DNA of 64,000 bases. Origin: Impatiens glandulifera (taxonomy: Eukaryota > Streptophyta > Magnoliopsida > Ericales > Balsaminaceae). Under the pieces are notes generated by a model that had not been told where the DNA came from, made no database searches, and saw only the letters and a list, made by a program, of their open reading frames with translations. Position numbers and translations under genes: made by a program. The stretch is taken from contig NC_061863.1 of the NCBI RefSeq assembly GCF_907164915.1, forward strand, positions 32,895,133 to 32,959,132, written 5' to 3'. Each line of letters starts with the position of its first letter. The first letter of the stretch is position 1. This document shows, in pieces, positions 57,420 through 64,000 of the stretch.

Positions 57420-60400
57420 TGATAGGATCGGCTTTATCAATAGAGACGGGGGTTTGGCTAATGATGAAGGCTTATGAAAAACGGTTTGATAGAAATCCTG
57501 TTAGGGATTAATATCTCTTTCTATTCTACGCAAACTTGTGTAAACACTTGAAACAGATTTAAGGAGAAATTGTTTACTTGGGTTTGAAGCACAAGATGAA
57601 ATATGAAAAGATGACAAAAGAAGAACACAACAGTTTGTTTATGGATGTTCGAAGAAACTCTCCTACGTCACCCCTTCTTCCAACTATCGGAAGGATTCAC
57701 TATATGATGAGAATCAAATACAGTTTACACACACACTTAGCTCACTATTGAACATAACACTTTCTGTTCAATTACAAGAAGATGAAGAATATCACTCAGC
57801 TAATGGTGTTTTGATTCTAGCTCTCTCTCTCGATTCACACACAGTACAATCAGAAAGAAGCTTCACAAAATAACTTTAGTAAGCAAAGTGATTGAGCAGT
57901 CTCTCTCTGCAAAATCAGAATGCTTGTTCGTAAGATTGGTTAAGGCAAGATCCGGTGCTTCGTCCGTTGCTCTAAGGATTGATTAAATACTGAGCAGGAG
58001 CTAACGGTCGAATCTTCAAGAATGATACGTGGCGCTCTTTCATTAGAAAGCCTCCATTGTACACAGCAGGTTCTGAGTACAAGGATCGTGGCCGTACCGA
58101 ACTGGTAGTGCGCCAAATATTCCATCAGAGATGTACCTGCAAAACGGGTAATGTGAGGAAAATTCTCTTACGTGGCATTCCTTGATTGGATGCATATAGC
58201 TCTTGTAATAATCTTCACAGGAAAGTGGAGCAGAAGTAGGGTACAGCTATAGCACGTGGGTAGGAGAAATGTTAGATTCAAGTGTACTACTTGAATAGAG
58301 CATTAGACGTATTTCAGTTAGACGGATTTGGAAAAATCTGTCTAATGAAATAAGTCAACTCCTTCTAATGAAAAGCGTCTATTAGACCGCCTGGTCTAAT
58401 ATAATTAGATTCGCGTCTAATTTACATAACCATTAGACGGGTACGTCTAATTCCACTGACTTAGACTACACGTCTAATTCTGGTTCTACCTCAGACTAAT
58501 CTGAAGGAGTTAGACTCACGTCTAACTTTCACTAATTAGACAACCCGTCTAATTAAAATAACCATTAGACCGGCACGTCTAACTCCACTGAGTTAGACTG
58601 CCCCGTCTATTTCCGGTTCTACCTCAGACTAATCTAAAGGAGTTAGACTCACGTCTAACTTTCACTAATTAGACAACCCGTCTAATTAAAATAACCATTA
58701 GACCGACACGTCTAACTCCACTGAGTTAGATTGCCCCGTCTAATTCCGGTTCTACCTCAGACTAATCTGAAGGAGTTAGACTCACGTCTAACTTTCACTA
58801 ATTAGACACCCCGTCTAATTAAAATAACCATTAGACCGACACGTCTAACTCCACTGAGTTAGACTGCCCCGTCTAATTCCGGTTCTACCTCAGACTAATC
58901 TGAAGGAGTTAGACTCACGTCTAACTTTCACTAATTAGACAACCCGTCTAATTAAAATAATCATTAGACCGACACGTCTAACTCCAATGAGTTAGACTAC
59001 CCCGTCTAATTCTGGTTCTACCTTAGACTAATCTGAAGGAGTTAGACTCACGTCTAACTTTCACTAATTAGACAACCCATCTAATTAAAATAATCATTAG
59101 ACCGGCACGTATAACTCCAATGAGCTAGACTGCCCCGTCTAATTCTGGTTCTACCTCAGACTAATTTGAAGGAGTTAGACTCACGTCTAACTTTTACTAA
59201 TTAGACAACCCGTCTAATTAAAATAACCATTAGACCGACACGTCTAACTCCACTGAGTTAGACTGCCCCGTCTAATTCCGGTTCTACCTCAGACTAATCT
59301 GAAGGAGTTAGACTCACGTCTAACTTTCACTAATTAGACAACCCGTCTAATTAAAATAACCATTAGACTGACACGTCTAACTCCACTGAGTTAGACTACC
59401 CCGTCTAATTCCGGTTCTACCTCAGACTAATCTGAAGGAGTTAGACTCACGTCTAACTTTCACTAATTACACAACCCGTCTAATTAAAATAATCATTAGA
59501 CCGGCACGTCTAACTCCAATGAGTTAGACTGCCCCGTCTAATTCTGGTTCTACCTCAGACTAATCTGAAGGAGTTAGACTCACGTCTAACTTTCACTAAT
59601 TAGACAACCCGTCTAATTAAAATAACCATTAGACTGACACGTCTAACTCCACTGAGTTAGACTGCCCCGTCTAATTCCGGTTCTACCTCAGACTAATCTG
59701 AAAGAGTTAGACTCACGTCTAACTTTCACTAATTATACAACCCGTCTAATTAAAATAATCATTAGACCGGCACGTCTAACTCCAATGAGTTAGACTGCCC
59801 CGTCTAATTCTGGTTCTACCTCAGACTAATCTGAAGGAGTTAGACTCACGTCTAACTTTCACTAATTAGACAACCCGTCTAATTAAAATATCCATTAGAG
59901 CGACACGTCTAACTCCACTGAGTTAGACTGCCCCGTCTAATTCCGGTAATACCTCAGACTAATCTGTAGGAGTTAGACTCACGTCTAACTTTCACTAATT
60001 AGACAACCCGTCTAATTAAAATAACCATTAGACCGGCACGTCTAACTCCACTGAGTTAGACTGCCACGTCTAATTTCGCGTATTCATTAGACCATCCGTC
60101 TAATTCTTTACGTCTATTAGACTTACACGTCTAACTTCGATGAGTTAGACTGTACGTCTAATTCTATTAGACTCACGTCTAATTCCGCGTATTCATTAGA
60201 CTACCCGTCTAATTCTTTACACATCTATTAGACTTACACGTCTAACTCCGATGAGTTAGACTGTACGTCTAATTCTATTAGACTCACGTCTAATTCATGC
60301 GTCTATTAGACTGCCCGTCTAACTCCGTTGGATTAGACTGTGCGTCTAATTCTTATGCGAATGAAAATCAAGATCGGTCTAATAGCCCTCATTAGATCCA

Positions 60401-60515
60401 AGTCTGATAACATGTTGTCTTAATACACCTGTATCAAAACTCATAAATTATTTCATCATCAAAATATCAGTGGGTAAATTATTTCAACACTTAGTCAAAA
60501 TAATTTGACCCAATA
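57420..60515 (-). repeat. 5' LTR of element B (3.10 kb)
   Basis: Same borders as the left LTR except that the terminal CA (plus-strand reading) has become TA (CCCAATA at 60509-60515). The remainder aligns closely. Candidate TATA on the minus strand at 57983-57989; U5-like block at about 57641-57690. Confidence 0.95.
58300..60360. repeat. TTAGAC...GTCTAA array, B 5' LTR (about twelve 133-bp units)
   Basis: Units begin near TTCTACCTCAGACTAATCTG at about 58484, 58615, 58748, 58880, 59014, 59147, 59281, 59414, 59547, 59681, 59814 and 59947. Unit-to-unit identity is high, with recurring variants such as CCACTGAGTTAG versus CCAATGAGTTAG and AATAACC versus AATAATC, showing an alternating pattern consistent with two-unit amplification. 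Confidence 0.95.
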
Positions 60516-60679
60516 TATTATTATATTATATAGTGTATATAATATAATATATTATTATATTATAAAATATAATATATTATATTTATTGTATTCACTTTAT
60601 ATTGTTAATGTAACTCAAGTATAAATACCTCTATTATATTAAATATAAACACACAATCTTTTTTTCATCTCTTCTTACA
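60516..60679 (+). repeat. 3' LTR of element E, right piece
   Basis: After the TATTA duplicated target, continues TA-rich and then TAATGTAACTCAAGTATAAA, TACCTCTATTATATTAAATA, as in the 5' LTR, ending CTTCTTACA. Confidence 0.82.
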
Positions 60680-60689
60680 ATATAAATCA

Positions 60690-60795
60690 AAAATATTAAG
60701 TGGTGTAATGATTAAGTGTTCATAATATATAATAAAGATCAATGTTCGAATCTAGTTAGGTGTAAATTTGAAATAATTATAAAATTTTATTTAAA
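60690..60795 (+). repeat. tRNA-related SINE-like segment
   Basis: AGTGGTGTAATGATTAAGTG (A-box-like) and TGTTCGAATCTAG (B-box-like) about 50 bp apart, then GGTGTAAATTTGAAA. It is the continuation of the tandem repeat unit split by element E. Confidence 0.45.
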
Positions 60796-60807
60796 AGAGT
60801 AATGATA

Positions 60808-61330
60808 GATAAATATATGAATTAGATTGTTGGTTAGCCTAAATTTCAGTAAAATGTGTGTAATGACAACACAATTCTTGAAATGATAGTTTGATTGGAG
60901 AACAAGAGAAATATTAGGTTACCAAAGTGAGATGATAAAATGTTGGTAATGATAAGATGACTGATCACAAAATACTCAGAATGATGTCACGAAATAGTAA
61001 TAAGAGGTTAATTGAGAAAGGAAATAATGATAGGTAAATATGTGAATGATATTAATCGTTGGCCGAAGTGAGGAGATGTCATTAATATGAATGTTCGAAG
61101 TGATAGTTCAATTGGAGAATAAGAGAAATATTGGTTGACCAAAGTGACATGATAAGAGACCAGTAATGATGTTGGTATAAAAGTGAGGAGTCATGATATT
61201 TGTAACGAGATGTCGGTTGAGAATAAGAAATAATAATAATTAAATATTTGGTTGACCGAATAAGAAGATGTTAATAATATGAATGATCGAAGTGATATAT
61301 CACAAGATTAGTAACTACAATACAAAAGTT
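60808..61330. repeat. Diverged tandem repeat, about 200-220-bp unit, three copies
   Basis: Units starting near 60808, 61027 and 61215 share ATAGGTAAATATGTGAAT, GTTGACCGAA.TGA.GAGATG, AATATGAATGTTCGAAGTGA and TTGGAGAATAAGAGAAATAT blocks. Confidence 0.65.
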
Positions 61331-61460
61331 AGTATTATATAGTGGTTGTAAATGATATTTTATTTATATCTTTAACTATGCAAATGTACAAAAATTCTAC
61401 TAATTAACTAAATACAACCAACCAATTATATAAAACAACATATATATATATATAAAACCT

Positions 61461-61590
61461 ACTAAGGTAGCCTAGTGGTAAGAGTCGGCTTAAAAGACCA
61501 AAATGTCATAGTTCGATTCCATCTGAAAGCGCTTTGAGTTGAAGCGGGGGCCATGAATGTGGAATGTCATACTAGTTCTCTTTAAAACCT
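61461..61590 (+). repeat. tRNA-derived SINE
   Basis: The head reads GGTAGCCTAGTGGTAAGAGT (A box TAGCCTAGTGG) and CATAGTTCGATTCC (B box), 35-40 bp apart, followed by a unique body GAAAGCGCTTTGAGTTGAAG. A short TTTAAAACCTA-type stretch is found on both sides (AAAACCTACTA near 61454; AAAACCTACAA near 61584), a candidate target duplication. A true tRNA is excluded by the missing acceptor pairing. Confidence 0.6.
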
Positions 61591-61762
61591 ACAACTTCTA
61601 TCTCCACGTTTTTCCCTTTAAACTCTCTTTTGTATAATAACTCGTATGCGTAATTACGAATCATAAGGAGATGTTTATTCTCTAGGATTCATTATATATA
61701 TGCATTGTATTGTACTTATGTTATAATTACAAAACCTCATTTCTTTCTCTTCGCTATAGTCC

Positions 61763-64000
61763 ATGACTGTAACAGCCAATACGACCCCTAGAAAGCGAGA
61801 TCCGAAAACCGAATGCTTCATTCGCCATGAGATGACCGAGGAAACAACGACACTTCAAACAGTCTCTACAACTGAATTCAGCAAAAATAAGGCAGCTCTA
61901 CAACACGTGACAGAACAACTCACGCTAATCACGAATTCATTAATTAATTAACAAATGTCGTCCATATCCCAAAACATGCCCTTTTTCTCTCGATTCCCTA
62001 CACAGCCTATTCCGGCTATGTTTACTCCCATTAATCCTAATCCCACTGGTCCTCAAACACAAGAGGATGTCTCATACTATGAGGACTCTAAAGAACACTT
62101 CGACCACACCACATAAGCTCAACACGAGACACATGATGATGAACCCAACCCCATGGCAGATCTATTCTGGTGGTTGAACAACCACCCTCTACAGAATATG
62201 AGTGCCAAATAACTAAAGTTCAAGCCATGGAGGCTAAAATGCAAGCCCAACTATACAAAATAGCTAAGGTAAAAAGTATTGATAAAAACTACGACTAGAA
62301 AGATGCCATGAAAAGTACTGAAAAACAATCATTCCATTAGGCATCAAGTTACCATCCATATCTAAGTACATTGGAAAAAACGATCCGTCTATCTTATTCA
62401 AAATGTATACATCCATAATGACCCTATTGCAACTTGGACAATTGACAATTCTCCATCTATTCTCCCAATACATCGACGACGCCGCTTTACACTGGTATTA
62501 CCAAAAAAGGTATCATATTTTGAAACTATCGAGGAATTGGCCGCAACGTTTATATAACGCTTCTCCATGCACCTTAATCTGGAACAACCATAGAAAATGT
62601 TGAAGAACATTAAACAAGGAGAAAATGTGAAATTCTCCTACATTGAAAGATGGAAACTGTCGCTGAGGAAATTGATTCCCTCCCAAGTGAGTAGTAAAAA
62701 CTCGATATGATATTGGAAAGCGTTAACAACAAATATTCTATAGAATTCCTGTCAAAACCTTCTAAAACATGAAAAAGATTATGAAAATTGGTAATAATAT
62801 CGATGATGCTACCGAGAAAAAAGAAAAGAGGGAAAAGCGGTCATAACTTACCCACCTTCGGGTCGCTTCCCAAAGAAGGAAAAGACAGAAGTACACCAGA
62901 TAACAACCGTCTAGTAGGAATGTCCTCCTTAAAAGAAGAGCCCAAACAATTTTACACAGGCTAAGACAAGTACCAACCCTTACCAAACCTGTGACGCCAA
63001 TGGCACATAGACCACTTAGAGTCTTTGATGACATAGGTATGCCTCTGTGTCAGGTCATAAAAATTCTTTAGGAAAATTATTTGATCAAACCCCTTACCCC
63101 AAGAATGGAAAAACCACTCATGCGAAAGTATGAGAATTCCTGGTACAATTATCACCAAGAAAAGGGACACGCTATTGACAGTTGTAGCGCCCTCAAACAT
63201 CTATTCCAAGACTTGATCGATAAGAATGAAATCGCCAAGCTCGAAATAGCTAAGAATCCGCTACCGGATAATCAAGTTAATATGATCACAATTAATGAAG
63301 TGATGTTTAATACTAACGCATTACTGGATCTAATCCACAATACCGAGACAAAAATCAAAATGATTAATCCCTGGACTAAAAAGAAGTCCAAAGCCCATCA
63401 TGACAAACTTACAAATTGTGGGAGTCAAGAATGACCGCCCAAACTCATGCCCTAATAGACATCGTATTAACATGAGGTGGAACTGATTTCCAATAAAGCT
63501 TTAAGAAAACCATGACGGCCAATGTAACGTCAACTTCCCAACCGCCTTTATGGAAAAGAAAGGAAGACGAGCCTAGAGCTCTCAACCCAAAAGAAAGTCT
63601 CATGAGTCAACTCAGATGGACAATCGCTAATATTTCTATATAGGAAATCCTAATATACTCTACCGGGCATAATAAAGAAGTTCTTAACGAGTTAAGCAAG
63701 ACTAATGTCCCTACCAACACTACTCCAAAGGAACTAGTAGGAATCATATCCACTAGTTTTCATCATAACATGATCGACATTGAAGACAAAGATCTTCCGA
63801 TAGCTGAATCAGACCAGGCTAAAGCCCTATACATTTCTATGCAAATGGAGGGGAAAACCATTCCAATGTTTCTAATAGACAATGAATTCACTCTCAACAT
63901 ATGTCTTTGGCGGACTCTTGAGAGAATAGACATATCTAGATACATGATCTTACCATCTAACCTATGCATTACAAGATTTGACAGTTCCCTGCAAGAAATA
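61763..64000 (+). mobile_element. Gypsy-type retrotransposon gag and protease region, runs off the right edge
   Basis: Across frames, the gag part includes FPTQPIPAMFTPINPNPTGP, LPSISKYIGKNDPSI, MYTSIMTLLQL and YIDDAALHWYYQK. A knuckle-like segment is SWYNYHQEKGHAIDSCSALK with HLFQDLID (about 63139-63224); the first Cys is lost. From about 63740, VGIISTSFHHNMIDIED, DQAKALYISMQMEGKTIPMF, LIDNEFTLNICLWRTLERI match the protease-like region of plant gypsy elements, with IDNEF in place of VDNGS. RT would lie beyond 64000. A 5' LTR and primer site were not recognised. Confidence 0.75.

Larger units (their letters stand above)
48416..60515 (-). mobile_element. Element B: full-length pol-less LTR retrotransposon, sister of A
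   Basis: Both LTRs are present (48416-51110 and 57420-60515), with TATTA at 48411-48415 and 60516-60520 as target duplication. On the minus strand the order is 5' LTR, iMet primer site, gag (57374-55579), non-coding interval with motif array, TATA box, aORF (54618-51288), polypurine tract, 3' LTR. The internal part is 6.3 kb, like that of A. There is no protease, integrase or RT. Confidence 0.93.
44322..60679 (+). mobile_element. Copia element E, outer shell holding a hAT-like element and element B
   Basis: The 5' LTR starts at 44322 and the split 3' LTR ends at 60679. The flanks are ATATA at 44317-44321 and ATATA at 60680-60684, a 5-bp target duplication. Internal coding remnants are gag, protease and the RNase H end; integrase and RT are deleted. 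The hAT-like element (46482-48151) sits in RNase H and element B (48416-60515) in the 3' LTR. Confidence 0.85.

Noticed and set aside
61461..61540. Functional tRNA gene
   Set aside because: A and B boxes are present but a paired acceptor stem and full clover-leaf are not; a SINE fits better.

Overview
The window is repeat-rich nuclear DNA from a flowering plant. The accessory reading frames of the large copia-class elements belong to a family I know mainly from Lamiales such as Dorcoceras, so an asterid of the Lamiales is my best guess. This is inference, not proof. I find no intact host gene, no rRNA and no functional tRNA. The only host-derived coding sequence I recognise is a broken, duplicated amidophosphoribosyltransferase (plant ATase/PurF-type) pseudogene at about 4.7-7.1 kb, minus strand.

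Layout. 1-7.1 kb: a 1.18-kb direct duplication (1-1183 and 5552-6720), a long (AT)n tract, a Helitron-like element and the ATase fragments. 7.5-12.0 kb: a dead Ty3/gypsy element on the minus strand with its 5' LTR (11544-12008) but no 3' LTR. 12.3-14.0 kb: an 88-bp tandem satellite. 15.3-40.1 kb: a nested stack. Old copia element F is bounded by matching LTRs (15279-16006 and 39404-40127). It contains a snap-back MITE and copia element C (about 19.1-38.75 kb), which in turn contains element A (20590-29779). 43.5-44.15 kb: a hAT-type MITE with a perfect 8-bp target duplication. 44.3-60.7 kb: a second stack. Small copia element E (target duplication ATATA) holds a hAT-like element (46482-48151) and element B (48416-60515, minus strand, target duplication TATTA). 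60.7-64 kb: SINE-like and tandem repeats, then the 5' part of another gypsy-type element running off the right edge.

The most interesting system is the family represented by A and B. Both are LTR retrotransposons with 2.3-3.1 kb LTRs and a tRNA-iMet primer site. They have a gag gene and then, in place of protease, integrase and reverse transcriptase, about 1 kb of non-coding DNA followed by a second gene of about 1,110 codons, called aORF here. That gene has its own TATA box 120-125 bp upstream of its ATG and ends in a coiled-coil and RGG-rich tail. Both copies lack pol at the same place, so the pol-less form itself appears to have been mobile. Dense arrays of a small inverted motif (TTAGAC...GTCTAA) fill the LTRs and also sit just upstream of the aORF promoter, so the same candidate cis-element precedes both genes. 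The related element C carries pol (integrase end, RT, RNase H) and three successive diverged aORF relatives, each with its own TATA-like box 86-101 bp upstream. A C-like element is a plausible source of the enzymes that moved A and B.

All coding regions carry frameshifts, stops or truncations. The window therefore records past activity rather than showing a currently functional gene.
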